Shown piece by piece: positions 5,538-13,860 of a stretch of DNA of 35,517 nucleotides. The stretch lies in IMG/VR virus record IMGVR_UViG_3300043446_005016, positions 1 through 35,517 of that record. One strand, given 5' to 3'. Both the position numbers and the translations under genes were made by a program. Each line of letters starts with the position of its first letter. Positions within the stretch are counted from its first letter, which is position 1. Source of the DNA: a virus. Under the pieces are notes generated by a model, which worked only from the letters and a program-made list of their open reading frames with translations, was not told the origin of the DNA and made no database searches.

Positions 5538-8033
5538 ATGTCTAAGTTTTATACCAGTGTAATTCAGTATGGTAACAACATACTTTATAGAGGTATCGAT
5601 AACGGATATCCTCTAATGGCAAAACAGGCCTTCGAACCTAAGCTGTTCATCAAGTCAAATAAGGAAACCCAATACCAATCTTTATTTGGTGATAACCTTG
5701 AACGTGTACAGTTTACAGATATTAATGAGGCAAAAGATTTCATCAAAAAGTATAGTGACGTAGAAAATTTTGAAATCTTTGGCAATAAAAACTTTGCCTA
5801 TCAATACATTACCGAACACTACTTTGGAGAGATACAGTTTGACATCTCCCAACTAACAATCTATTCGATTGATATTGAAACATCTTCGGAGAATGGATTC
5901 CCGGATGTAAACAATCCCACCGAGCAAGTGTTGCTCATCACTTTGCAAAACTCTGTCACAAAAGAAATCATCACCTTTGGTTGTGATGAGTTTAACAAAA
6001 CTAAGGACAATCACATCTACAGCAAATGTAGAGATGAATATGATCTACTTAGTAAGTTTCTTTCATTCTGGCAGAAAAGATATCCAGACATTGTTACTGG
6101 ATGGAATTGTGATACGTTTGACATTCCTTACTTGATTCGTCGAATGGAAAAGGTTCTTGGTGAACCGATGACTCGCCGTTTGTCACCTTGGAATGTTATT
6201 AATGACAAGTCATTTGAGCGTGCAGGAAAGGAAATACTTTCGTTTGAAATCCTTGGTGTTGCATTGCTTGACTATCTTGATTTATACAAGAAGTTTACTT
6301 ATAGCGCACAAGAATCATATAAACTTGATTATATCGCTCGAGTCGAATTAGGAAAACAAAAACTTGAGCACAACTATGACACATTTCGAGAATTCTACAC
6401 CAATGATTGGCAAACATTTGTAGAATATAACGTTGTCGATACTGAACTGGTCGACCAACTTGAAGATAAGATGCGACTCATCGAACTAATTGTTACGATG
6501 GCGTATGATGCTAAATGTAACTTTGCAGATGTATTCTCGGCGGTTCGCACGTGGGATTGTATTCTATATAATCATTTGTGGAATAAAAATATTGTAGTAC
6601 CTCAAAGAGATGAATCGCGGCGTGGTAGACAAATCATTGGAGCATTTGTAAAGGAACCTGTTCCCGGCAAGTATGATTGGGTTGTGTCATTCGATGCAAC
6701 TTCGCTTTATCCTTCTATCATTATGCAATATAATATGTCTCCTGAGACAATGCTGCGAGGTATGGCACATGATACATCTATTGAAGGTATGGTAGATCAT
6801 AAGTTTAACTTTACCGATGATGCAATTGAGAAAGATTACACGATGGCAGCGAATGGTTATTGTTATGTAAGAGACAAGCAAGGATTGTTTCCTGAAGTTG
6901 TTCAGAAGTTGTTTGATGACCGGCAACGATACAAGAAGTTGATGATTGCAGCACAAAAGCAATACGAAGAAACGAAAGACAAAAAGTATCAAAAAGAAAT
7001 TTCGAAGTACAATAACTTTCAAATGGCAAGAAAGATTCAGTTGAACTCCTTGTTCGGTGCGTGGGGCAATGAATACTTTAGATTTTATGATGACCGGATT
7101 GCTGAAGGAATCACTATCACAGGTCAGTATATCATTCAACGTGTTGGCAAAGCATTGAACGAATATTTGAACAAGATATGTGGCACACAAAAGTTTGATT
7201 ATGCATTCTATAGTGATACAGATAGTTGTTATATTACACTTGATCCATTAGTAAGGAAATATTATGCTGGGCAATCGAAGGACAAGATCATTGAGATCCT
7301 CGATAAAATATGCGAAGAAAAGATTGTTCAAGTTATTAACCAAGCATGCGATGGTATTGCCGAACACACCAACGCCTTTGAGAGAAAGATCATATTCAAG
7401 CGCGAGGCAATCAGTGACCGCGGGATCTGGGTTGCTAAGAAAAGGTATGCGCTAAATGTTTATGACAATGAAGGGGTGCGATACAACGAACCTAAACTAA
7501 AAGTGATGGGTTTGGAAATCGTTAAATCATCGACCCCAGAGCCTGTTCGAGAAGCATTGCGAGAAGCAGTTCGAATTGCTTTGACTGCTACAGAAAGTGA
7601 TTTGCATAGATATATTGATGAAACAGAAAGCAATTTCAAGAAACTAAAGGCACATGAGATTGCTTTTCCTCGAGGTGTAAAAGGTTTGTTAAAGTATTCT
7701 GATAATGCCAATATCTATAAAAGTGCAACACCTATGCACGTAAGAGGGAGTTTGTTGTATAATTTCTATATCAAGAAGAAGAATCTTGAAAAGAAGTATG
7801 AACTAATTCAAGAGGGTGAGAAGATAAAGTTTTTATATCTAACTGAACCTAATCCGATCTCAGAAAATTGTATTGCCTTCATTGGAACACTACCTGAAGA
7901 ATTGGGATTGACAAAATTTGTTGACCATAATACAATGTTTGAGAAGGCATTCATTGAACCACTAAACGCAATCATACAAGGCATGGGATGGAGTTCTAAA
8001 CCTCAAGCATCTCTTGCAAGTTTGTTTGACTAA
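5538..8033 (+). CDS. 43: Family B DNA polymerase, T4 gp43-like
   Basis: The 831-residue replicative polymerase carries a 3'-5' exonuclease domain with Exo I YSIDIETSS (D112, E114) and Exo II VTGWNCDTFDIPYL (about 186-199). The polymerase motifs are A SFDATSLYPSII (about residue 384), B ARKIQLNSLFGAWGN, and C YSDTDS (about 558) with the two metal-binding Asp. Length is slightly below T4 gp43 (898). The C terminus has QASLASLFD, a plausible clamp-binding tail like that of gp43. AAGGAG precedes the ATG. It heads the block polymerase-uvsX-helicase in the same order as T4. Confidence 0.98.
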   Translation: MSKFYTSVIQYGNNILYRGIDNGYPLMAKQAFEPKLFIKSNKETQYQSLFGDNLERVQFTDINEAKDFIKKYSDVENFEIFGNKNFAYQYITEHYFGEIQFDISQLTIYSIDIETSSENGFPDVNNPTEQVLLITLQNSVTKEIITFGCDEFNKTKDNHIYSKCRDEYDLLSKFLSFWQKRYPDIVTGWNCDTFDIPYLIRRMEKVLGEPMTRRLSPWNVINDKSFERAGKEILSFEILGVALLDYLDLYKKFTYSAQESYKLDYIARVELGKQKLEHNYDTFREFYTNDWQTFVEYNVVDTELVDQLEDKMRLIELIVTMAYDAKCNFADVFSAVRTWDCILYNHLWNKNIVVPQRDESRRGRQIIGAFVKEPVPGKYDWVVSFDATSLYPSIIMQYNMSPETMLRGMAHDTSIEGMVDHKFNFTDDAIEKDYTMAANGYCYVRDKQGLFPEVVQKLFDDRQRYKKLMIAAQKQYEETKDKKYQKEISKYNNFQMARKIQLNSLFGAWGNEYFRFYDDRIAEGITITGQYIIQRVGKALNEYLNKICGTQKFDYAFYSDTDSCYITLDPLVRKYYAGQSKDKIIEILDKICEEKIVQVINQACDGIAEHTNAFERKIIFKREAISDRGIWVAKKRYALNVYDNEGVRYNEPKLKVMGLEIVKSSTPEPVREALREAVRIALTATESDLHRYIDETESNFKKLKAHEIAFPRGVKGLLKYSDNANIYKSATPMHVRGSLLYNFYIKKKNLEKKYELIQEGEKIKFLYLTEPNPISENCIAFIGTLPEELGLTKFVDHNTMFEKAFIEPLNAIIQGMGWSSKPQASLASLFD

Positions 8034-8042
8034 AGGAATAAC

Positions 8043-9095
8043 ATGTCATTACTAGAAAAACTAAAGAAGAACACTACAATTAAAGAAACTGCAACGTTGT
8101 CGGAATCTAAATTTTTCAATAAGAAGGATATGATTCAGACACCTGTACCTATTCTGAATGTTGCCTTATCAGGTAGTATGTCAGGGGGATTGACTCCCGG
8201 ATTGACTGTCTTTGCAGGACCTTCGAAACATTTTAAAACTGCTTTTGCTTTGATGTTGGCAAAATCTTATCTGGACAAATATGATGATAGTGTTGTTTTA
8301 TTTTACGATTCTGAGTTTGGTAGTCCTCAATCTTATTTCGATAGCTTTGGTATTGACACTTCTCGAGTCATCCACACACCCATCACCGACATTGAACAGC
8401 TTAAGCACGACGCTATGGCTCAGCTTAGCAACATCAATCGGGGCGACCATATCATCATTATTGTTGACTCTGTAGGTAATCTGGCATCAAAAAAAGAAGT
8501 TGAAGATGCGATTGAAGGCAAGTCAGTTGCTGATATGTCTCGAGCAAAACAAATGAAGTCATTGTTTCGTATGATTACTCCTCACTTGACTATCAAAGAC
8601 ATTCCGATGGTTGTAGTCAATCATACTTACAAAGAGATTGGATTGTATCCGAAAGATGTTGTGTCGGGTGGTACAGGTGTATACTATTCAGCAGATAATA
8701 TCTTTATCATTGGGCGTCAACAAGAAAAAGATGGAACTGATCTGACAGGATACAATTTTATTATCAACGTCGAAAAGTCACGTTACGTGCGCGAGAAGTC
8801 AAAGCTAGCAGTTGAAGTATCGTTCGAAGGTGGTATTAGCAAATGGTCAGGATTGCTTGATATTGCACTTGAAGGTGGTTTTGTTACCAAACCCAGCAAT
8901 GGTTGGTATAGTCGTGCGGGTGAAGATAAAAAGTATCGCCTCGCGGATACTAGCAATAAAGATTTTTGGTTACCTATTGTCAGCAGCAAACAGTTCAATG
9001 ATTATGTTGAGTCGAAATATAAAGTATCTTCAAACAGTATTATGGGAGACATGAGCACAGCTGATATTGAAGGAGAATATGATGCAGTTGAGTGA
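8043..9095 (+). CDS. uvsX: UvsX-like RecA-family recombinase
   Basis: This 350-residue strand-exchange protein has the UvsX-type Walker A GPSKHFKT (residues 59-66), where classic RecA has GPESSGKT, and Walker B HIIIIVDSVGNL (about 136-147). The DNA-binding loop region contains VVVNHTYKEIG and VVSGGTG. It would form filaments on ssDNA and drive recombination-dependent replication together with the polymerase and helicase next to it. T4 UvsX has 391 residues; this one is shorter at the C terminus. It starts nine bases after the polymerase stop. Confidence 0.96.
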   Translation: MSLLEKLKKNTTIKETATLSESKFFNKKDMIQTPVPILNVALSGSMSGGLTPGLTVFAGPSKHFKTAFALMLAKSYLDKYDDSVVLFYDSEFGSPQSYFDSFGIDTSRVIHTPITDIEQLKHDAMAQLSNINRGDHIIIIVDSVGNLASKKEVEDAIEGKSVADMSRAKQMKSLFRMITPHLTIKDIPMVVVNHTYKEIGLYPKDVVSGGTGVYYSADNIFIIGRQQEKDGTDLTGYNFIINVEKSRYVREKSKLAVEVSFEGGISKWSGLLDIALEGGFVTKPSNGWYSRAGEDKKYRLADTSNKDFWLPIVSSKQFNDYVESKYKVSSNSIMGDMSTADIEGEYDAVE

Positions 9096-9366
9096 GCTTT
9101 ATCGCCCTTGGGCAGTTGACAACGCTCGATGGGGTATTGAAATCATACAAGGAAAGTTCAAGGATTCAGTTATTCAGATTGAAAGTGTGGAGTTTGCAGA
9201 GAACGATCCAAATAGTTTACAACTTGACTATCATACTATTAACATACCAGATGGATTGTTAAAAAATGACTATGATTCTCCTGAGTTTGTTGATACAATG
9301 CAATTGATTATATCTCACATACTTTCAGAAGCAATTCAAGATTATAAGGAAAATAATGGCGATTGA
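9082..9366 (+). CDS. Small acidic protein between uvsX and helicase genes
   Basis: This 94-residue protein starts at ATG 9082, six bases after AAGGAG; a second ATG at 9079 would add one Met. It overlaps the end of uvsX by 14 bases and the start of the helicase gene by 11. Sequence features are WAVDNARWGIEIIQGKF, DYHTINIPDGLL and a C-terminal helix. It sits where T4 has gene 40, but it has no membrane helix, so it is not an evident gp40. Function unknown. Confidence 0.82.
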   Translation: MQLSELYRPWAVDNARWGIEIIQGKFKDSVIQIESVEFAENDPNSLQLDYHTINIPDGLLKNDYDSPEFVDTMQLIISHILSEAIQDYKENNGD

Positions 9367-10726
9367 ACAAACTATTCTTTCGAATCTCATGTACAATGAA
9401 CAGTACATGAGAAAAGTATTTCCGTTTCTAAAAGAAGAATATTTCACTGAACACAACACCAAGATCATTTACAAACATATTTGTGAGTTTATCAACAAGT
9501 ATAACTCACTTCCTAACAAAGATGCACTTGAGATTGCCTTTCACAATGACAAAAACATACCAGAAGATAGTTATTCAGATATCATGTGTATGGTCAATGA
9601 TTTTGAAAAAGCAGATACTAATCTTGAATGGATAGTCAACGAGACAGAAAAGTATTGCAAAGATCGTGCTGTCTACAATGCTATTGTTACATCAATTAGT
9701 ATTCTTGATGGGCGAGACAAAGTTCATTCAAAGGATGGTATTCCAACACTTTTGCAAGAAGCATTAGGCGTTTGTTTTGATACATCTGTGGGACATGACT
9801 ATATTGATGATGCACTTAATCGTTATGAATTTTATAATCGTGTTGAAGATCGCATTCCATTTGACTTGCATCACTTCAATCTTATCACCAAAGATGGTTT
9901 GCCAAGAAAGACATTGAATATCGCCTTGGCAGGTACTGGTGTGGGTAAGTCATTGTTTATGTGTCATGTGGCGGCATCTTGTTTGCAACAGAACAAAAAT
10001 GTTTTGTACATCACATTAGAGATGGCTGAAGAACGTATCGCAGAAAGAATCGATGCTAATCTGATGGACACTCCGATTGATGAACTAAAGGACCTACCTA
10101 AGTCAACATTTGAAAATCGTGTGAGTAAGATTACTAACAAGACACAAGGCAAACTGATTATCAAAGAATATCCCACTGCATCAGCACATGTGGGTCACTT
10201 CAAGGCACTTCTGAATGAACTTAGTTTGAAGCGTAACTTCAAACCTGATATTATCTTTATTGACTATTTGAACATTTGTTCCAGTGCCCGATTCAAACCT
10301 AGTTCAAACGTAAATAGTTATACTATGGTCAAGGCGATTGCAGAAGAATTGCGAGGATTGGCAGTTGAGTATAATCTTCCTATCGTATCTGCAACACAAA
10401 CGACTCGAGGGGGATACGGCAATACAGATGTTGAATTGACTGATACATCAGAATCTTTCGGATTGCCTGCAACCGCTGACTTCATGTTTGCCTTGATTAG
10501 CACAGAAGAACTAGAAAAGATGGGTCAGTTGATGGTTAAGCAATTGAAGAATCGATACAATGACCCCTCACAATATAAAAGATTTATGATTGGTGTAGAT
10601 CGTTCAAAGATGAGATTGTATGATCTGGAAGAATCTGCTCAGAAAAATATCCATGATTCTGGTAGAATAGAAGTAGAAAGTATAACTAGGAAAGCAATTC
10701 GAGATTTTTCTGAAATAAGGATATAA
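9356..10726 (+). CDS. 41: Replicative DNA helicase, T4 gp41 (DnaB family)
   Basis: This 456-residue protein (T4 gp41: 475) has an N-terminal helical domain (to about 150) and a RecA-like motor. The motor has Walker A AGTGVGKS (192-199), the DnaB-type H1a segment YITLEMAEERIAERI, Walker B DIIFIDYLNI (about 295-304), and the H3/H4 segments SATQTTRGG and MKQLKNRYNDP-like (VKQLKNRYNDP). It unwinds the fork ahead of the polymerase and recruits the gp61-type primase encoded at 25724. Its last codon overlaps a late promoter for the next gene. Confidence 0.96.
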   Translation: MAIEQTILSNLMYNEQYMRKVFPFLKEEYFTEHNTKIIYKHICEFINKYNSLPNKDALEIAFHNDKNIPEDSYSDIMCMVNDFEKADTNLEWIVNETEKYCKDRAVYNAIVTSISILDGRDKVHSKDGIPTLLQEALGVCFDTSVGHDYIDDALNRYEFYNRVEDRIPFDLHHFNLITKDGLPRKTLNIALAGTGVGKSLFMCHVAASCLQQNKNVLYITLEMAEERIAERIDANLMDTPIDELKDLPKSTFENRVSKITNKTQGKLIIKEYPTASAHVGHFKALLNELSLKRNFKPDIIFIDYLNICSSARFKPSSNVNSYTMVKAIAEELRGLAVEYNLPIVSATQTTRGGYGNTDVELTDTSESFGLPATADFMFALISTEELEKMGQLMVKQLKNRYNDPSQYKRFMIGVDRSKMRLYDLEESAQKNIHDSGRIEVESITRKAIRDFSEIRI

Positions 10727-10729
10727 ATA
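10722..10729 (+). promoter_or_regulatory. T4-type late promoter (TATAAATA)
   Basis: An exact match to the T4 late consensus, overlapping the stop codon of the helicase gene and ending 25 bases before the ATG at 10755. It implies that the metallopeptidase-like gene is expressed late, unlike the replication genes before it. Confidence 0.75.
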
Positions 10730-10754
10730 CTAAAAAAGCCCAGAGGAGAGCGCC

Positions 10755-11426
10755 ATGTTTCAGGGAAAAGCTATCTGGAGTAGAATCAAGAAGAATTCGT
10801 CATGGGCTAAGGGGAGAGTTCTTTCCTCAGTGATAAAAGAAGAGGTTGATAAAATCATCGCTCCTTTTCGAGCGAAGGTGCGTATTATTAACCAAAAGTT
10901 TGCAAGCAAAAAAACAGAATTTATGGTCGGGGGTGAATTTGCTCCCGACGTTTACCGCAAACCCATCACCATAGACATATGTGTTTCCTCTGAAAAGGGA
11001 TATGTCTACTTCACTAAAAAAAGAAAAGATCGCTTCTTTTTTCTTATTAGTCAAACACTTCAACATGAACTGGTTCATCTCTACCAACTAAAGAATCGTG
11101 GAGATGAAAAGTTTTATACACACTACTTTAACTTCTCAAAAGGACAGTCTCGTAGTTCAATGGCGAAGCTAGAATACTTTGCTATGGTGGAAGAGATAGA
11201 TGCATATGCCCATGATCTGGCGATGGAAATTTGTTTTAACTATCCTTTTGCACAACCTCGAGATATACTTAAACACATAAATGAGTATGAGGGGCTAGAA
11301 ACTTGGAAAATTTACAAGAAATATTTCAAAAAAGCCCGGTGGTTGCACGTAAGAAATGAGTTGTTGCGTAAAACATACAGATGGCTTCCAGAAGTAGAAA
11401 ACCAATTTTTATGGTTGACAAAGTAA
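10755..11426 (+). CDS. Putative late zinc metallopeptidase
   Basis: This 223-residue protein has QHELVH at residues 103-108, a HExxH zinc-binding motif within a helix (LISQTLQHELVHLYQLKNRG). VEEIDAYAHDLA (145-156) follows at a distance suited to supply the third ligand (Glu), as in gluzincins or minigluzincins. The N-terminal third is basic; the C terminus is rich in Trp, Tyr and Lys. There is no signal peptide. GGAGAG precedes the ATG. With its own late promoter, it could process virion proteins or act on the cell wall at lysis; neither is shown by sequence alone. Confidence 0.85.
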   Translation: MFQGKAIWSRIKKNSSWAKGRVLSSVIKEEVDKIIAPFRAKVRIINQKFASKKTEFMVGGEFAPDVYRKPITIDICVSSEKGYVYFTKKRKDRFFFLISQTLQHELVHLYQLKNRGDEKFYTHYFNFSKGQSRSSMAKLEYFAMVEEIDAYAHDLAMEICFNYPFAQPRDILKHINEYEGLETWKIYKKYFKKARWLHVRNELLRKTYRWLPEVENQFLWLTK

Positions 11427-11443
11427 ACTTTCTACTTCATAAT
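11415..11443 (+). promoter_or_regulatory. Sigma70-like promoter for the SWIM-type gene
   Basis: TTGACA (11415-11420), 17 bases, CATAAT (11438-11443). The -35 box lies inside the last codons of the metallopeptidase gene. It restores early-type transcription right after the single late gene. Confidence 0.6.
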
Positions 11444-11465
11444 AGTGGTTCTTTCGGAGCCAGAA

Positions 11466-11873
11466 ATGCTAAATATCCCCAAAGTTGGTTCAACTATTAC
11501 GGTTACCACTAAGCATAGAAACGTGCGCTTGGGAGAAGATCCTTTCATCTATCGAACCTTTAGCGGTGTCGTTTTGTCACCCGACAAGTGGTTGATACCG
11601 TCAGAATTCGCTTTGGCTACGGGAAACAAAGATTTTCCCAAAGCAATCGTCAACATGTCTGCCGTGGTTGATGTTAAGTATACCTCAGGATCTGCTGGCG
11701 CGGCAGTAGATACTAACACTCGAACCTTTAAGGTTACTAGCAAGTCTACTGGGAAATCATATATTGTAACTTCCATGGGAAGTTCTATTACGTGTACATG
11801 CACTGGGTTCTCCTATCGTAGGACTTGCTCTCATTCAGCAAAAGTAGCAAGCCATGTTAAAGGAAAAAGATGA
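11466..11873 (+). CDS. SWIM-type zinc-finger protein
   Basis: This 135-residue protein starts at an ATG preceded by GGAG; an upstream in-frame GTG is rejected. The C-terminal part carries the pattern CxC-x8-CxH (C110, C112, C121, H123), the SWIM zinc finger, with the usual basic FSYRRTCSH context. SWIM domains bind DNA or proteins. The N-terminal 90 residues form a beta-rich domain (VGSTITVTTKHRNVRL, FSGVVLSPDKWL) that looks like a small barrel. Similar genes occur in cyanophages and other T4-type phages without a proven role. Confidence 0.84.
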   Translation: MLNIPKVGSTITVTTKHRNVRLGEDPFIYRTFSGVVLSPDKWLIPSEFALATGNKDFPKAIVNMSAVVDVKYTSGSAGAAVDTNTRTFKVTSKSTGKSYIVTSMGSSITCTCTGFSYRRTCSHSAKVASHVKGKR

Positions 11874-12094
11874 GATTAATAGGTCTCAGTAAGCGACAAA
11901 GAGAGCTAGCAGACATGATATGGGCTCAGCAGTCCCGAGAAGAGCTGCATATTTTCCTGGATAGCCTTGAAAACGATAGAGACAAGCGAGATTGCACTCT
12001 CCTTCTAAAACTTATGATGCTAGAGCTGATTGATGAGCAAGTGGATGAGATGCAAGAATTCCCCTTTGTAAACGACTATCTGAGGCAGTTCTGA
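11870..12094 (+). CDS. Small helical protein of unknown function
   Basis: This 74-residue, mostly helical protein begins MRLIGLSKRQRELADMIW, followed by FLDSLENDRDKRD and LMMLELIDEQVDEMQE. The ATGA start overlaps the SWIM gene stop by four bases. The start resembles other phage LSKRQ(R/K)E-LADMIW proteins. The stop codon is immediately followed by hairpin cassette B. Confidence 0.76.
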   Translation: MRLIGLSKRQRELADMIWAQQSREELHIFLDSLENDRDKRDCTLLLKLMMLELIDEQVDEMQEFPFVNDYLRQF

Positions 12095-12175
12095 TGTTGT
12101 TTTTTTGCAACACCCGTAAAAATACTGGTTGCACTTTCTACCAGAAGATGTATAATAGATAGTGTTGATTGATTG
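12095..12175 (+). repeat. Hairpin-promoter cassette, copy B (PeSL-like)
   Basis: The hairpin TGTTGT (12095-12100)/GCAACA (12107-12112) with a TTTTTT loop starts directly at the stop codon of the preceding gene. TTGCAC (12129-12134), 16 bases and TATAAT (12151-12156) follow, then GTTGATTGATTGG. A 32-base stretch is identical to copy A nearly 9.4 kb away. Confidence 0.85.
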
Positions 12176-12183
12176 GATAGACA

Positions 12184-12558
12184 ATGAATATCGCAAAAGT
12201 TTGGGAAGAGATGAGTGAACTGGAACAAGCCTCTGCTATTTGGTGGGACTTGTATAAAGATGTTCATGGGGTCCGTCCTCGAGGTGTTGATACATCTAAC
12301 TGGACACTAGAAGGGTTTAATGCCCAGATCAACGCTCTTTCTATTGCTCTGGAAGAGCAAAATGCAGAAGAGCAAAAGAACCAAGCTCTTGCTGTAGAAA
12401 GATTCGAAAATCGTATCCGTCAACATATTATGGACGGCGCAGGTGACCGTGAGACCGCGCTTCTTTGGATTAAGCGTGACAGCGGTATGGGTGATGATCT
12501 GGAATATCTTGAGTACCGATTCAATCTGCCCTTTGGCTATCTAAGCAATGTTGCATAA
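12184..12558 (+). CDS. Conserved phage protein of unknown function
   Basis: This 124-residue, acidic and largely helical protein contains IWWDLYKDVHGVRPRGVDT near its start, a Glu/Gln-rich central helix (likely coiled coil, about 55-85), and YLEYRFNLPFGYL near its end. The WWDL-KD-GVRPR block is shared by many hypothetical proteins of proteobacterial phages. It is the only gene between cassettes B and C, so it forms a self-contained unit that could move as a block. Confidence 0.82.
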   Translation: MNIAKVWEEMSELEQASAIWWDLYKDVHGVRPRGVDTSNWTLEGFNAQINALSIALEEQNAEEQKNQALAVERFENRIRQHIMDGAGDRETALLWIKRDSGMGDDLEYLEYRFNLPFGYLSNVA

Positions 12559-12628
12559 AAACAACACCCAGTTACCCCCGGTTGACAAAGTTTCTAGATC
12601 CTGTATAATTGATTGTGTTGATTGATTG
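12549..12628 (+). repeat. Hairpin-promoter cassette, copy C (diverged)
   Basis: A weaker stem, TGTTG (12549-12553)/CAACA (12562-12566), starts inside the last codons of the preceding gene. It is followed by TTGACA (12582-12587), 16 bases and TATAAT (12604-12609), a near-perfect promoter, then GTGTTGATTGATTG as in copies A and B. The hairpin has decayed but the promoter and leader are kept. Confidence 0.75.
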
Positions 12629-12639
12629 AACGGAAGAAA

Positions 12640-12882
12640 ATGAACGAATTGAAAGTTGGTAGTGTTGTGAAGTCTCTGGACTTCAATGGAATCAATGATT
12701 GCTACATGGTAGGCAAAGTTGTAGCGATCCAATCTGACGGGTCTTTCCGTGCTCGGTGTACCGCCCGGGTCTGGCAGGGTTCGGTAGACAGAAAATTCAA
12801 ACCCGACTTCTTTACCGCGCCGCTGCAGGGCGAGCATTTCATGGATTCTGCAGAATTTCCTCGCATTATCGTTCTCGCCTAA
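12640..12882 (+). CDS. Small beta-rich protein
   Basis: This 80-residue protein begins MNELKVGSVVKSLDF and continues with YMVGKVVAIQSDGSFRARC, a KOW/SH3-like barrel pattern (V-G-x-V ... V-G-K-V). It may bind nucleic acid or protein. An earlier in-frame TTG lies in the cassette C leader and is rejected; GGAAG precedes the ATG. The gene and those following it look richer in G and C than the surrounding genes. Confidence 0.72.
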   Translation: MNELKVGSVVKSLDFNGINDCYMVGKVVAIQSDGSFRARCTARVWQGSVDRKFKPDFFTAPLQGEHFMDSAEFPRIIVLA

Positions 12883-12894
12883 TCGGAGTTTATC

Positions 12895-13302
12895 ATGGCA
12901 TACGTTTCTCAAGATCTCAAAGCAAAAATCGCCCCCAAAGTCAAAGCCATTCTCGCTCGCAATGGGCTGAAAGGTACCCTGGCGGTTCGCAACCACTCGA
13001 CTCTGGTGCTGAATATCAAGTCAGGCAAGATTGATTTCATCAAGAACTTCAATGAAACTTGCCAAACTGAGTTTGGTCGGCGAGTAAGTTTTACACCTGC
13101 TACAACCTCTATTGGTGTGAACCCTTATCATTTCCGCAACCACTTTTCCGGAAAAGCAAAGCAAGCACTCGAGCAACTTCTTGCTGCTATGAATAACGGC
13201 AACCATGATAATTCCGACATTCAAACCGACTATTTTGATGTGGGTTGGTATGTAGACGTCAACATTGGAAAGTGGAACAAACCTTACGAACTTTTGAAAT
13301 AA
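12895..13302 (+). CDS. Conserved phage protein, widespread in Caudoviricetes
   Basis: This 135-residue protein begins MAYVSQDLKAKIAPKVKAIL, then GLKGTLAVRNHSTLVLNIK and SGKIDFIKNFN. Near the end it has DYFDVGWYVDVNIGKWNKPY. All three blocks are strongly conserved in phages of many hosts, which implies a real but unknown early function. CGGAG precedes the ATG by eight bases. It is co-oriented with the 12640 gene and probably shares its promoter. Confidence 0.88.
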   Translation: MAYVSQDLKAKIAPKVKAILARNGLKGTLAVRNHSTLVLNIKSGKIDFIKNFNETCQTEFGRRVSFTPATTSIGVNPYHFRNHFSGKAKQALEQLLAAMNNGNHDNSDIQTDYFDVGWYVDVNIGKWNKPYELLK

Positions 13303-13311
13303 GGGCTTGAC

Positions 13312-13404
13312 ATGAATCGAGAAATACTTTATGATGTTATTTCTGCTTTCGGAATAGTTGGGTTTCCTGTGCTTGCACTTTTGGTATCTCAACTTTTCGA
13401 TTGA
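13312..13404 (+). CDS. Tiny hydrophobic protein (30 residues), tentative
   Basis: ATG at 13312 has AGGG eight bases upstream. The product is a short polar start, then FGIVGFPVLALLVSQLF, one membrane helix. The stop overlaps the -35 box of the next promoter. It fits the gap between two supported genes, but nothing else proves it is expressed. Confidence 0.38.
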   Translation: MNREILYDVISAFGIVGFPVLALLVSQLFD

Positions 13405-13429
13405 CATTCCGTTGTTTTTCTTCTATAAT
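13401..13429 (+). promoter_or_regulatory. Consensus sigma70 promoter
   Basis: TTGACA (13401-13406), 17 bases, TATAAT (13424-13429) is a perfect consensus promoter. TATAA of the -10 can also pair with TTATA at 13445-13449, next to the start codon of the following gene. That is a weak echo of the primase arrangement at 25698. Confidence 0.8.
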
Positions 13430-13448
13430 ATGTTTTTTGTGAGGTTAT

Positions 13449-13847
13449 ATGAGCAACATTGCTAAATACAATTTTGGTGGTATTTCGAAGCGTATCGGAC
13501 AGTATAAAGTTCGAGTCGGTCAAGGTGATATGGTTACTCGCATCAAGATGATGCACAAAGAGGAACATACCGAGATCGATCTGATTGAGTTTGACCGCAA
13601 GCTAACCAAAGCACAAGTGTGTGAGGAACTGCTTAAAATCGAACGCTTTCAGAAGTTTCGAGATGTCATTGAAGCGACACTTGACAAGAAGAATGGTGTC
13701 GCTGTGCCTGCCACTCCCAAAGTGAGCAAAGCACCTGCACAAAGTAAAGTTACTGCTGGGAAGCAGAAACCAAAGGTTGTGCTTAACAAGCCCCAGAAAC
13801 AAGACGATGATCTTGTCCTGGAAGAACTGAAACAACTTGTAGCTTAA
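13449..13847 (+). CDS. Hypothetical protein with basic Pro/Ala/Lys-rich linker
   Basis: The first 80 of 132 residues look folded (AKYNFGGISKRIGQYKVRVG, TEIDLIEFDRKLTKAQVCEELL). Residues 85-118 form a low-complexity Ala/Pro/Lys/Val linker, and a short acidic helix (DDDLVLEELKQLV) ends the protein. A basic linker with an acidic tail suggests binding to nucleic acid or a protein partner. No family recognised. Its promoter is the strongest in the window. Confidence 0.78.
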   Translation: MSNIAKYNFGGISKRIGQYKVRVGQGDMVTRIKMMHKEEHTEIDLIEFDRKLTKAQVCEELLKIERFQKFRDVIEATLDKKNGVAVPATPKVSKAPAQSKVTAGKQKPKVVLNKPQKQDDDLVLEELKQLVA

Positions 13848-13860
13848 TTATGGAGGTTTT

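Noticed and set aside
6687-7190. 167-codon antisense open frame within the DNA polymerase gene
   Set aside because: Shadow of conserved polymerase motifs A and B; no promoter or plausible start context.
12541-12996. 151-codon antisense open frame across cassette C and two small genes
   Set aside because: It crosses a promoter and two convincing sense genes and shows no protein-like features.
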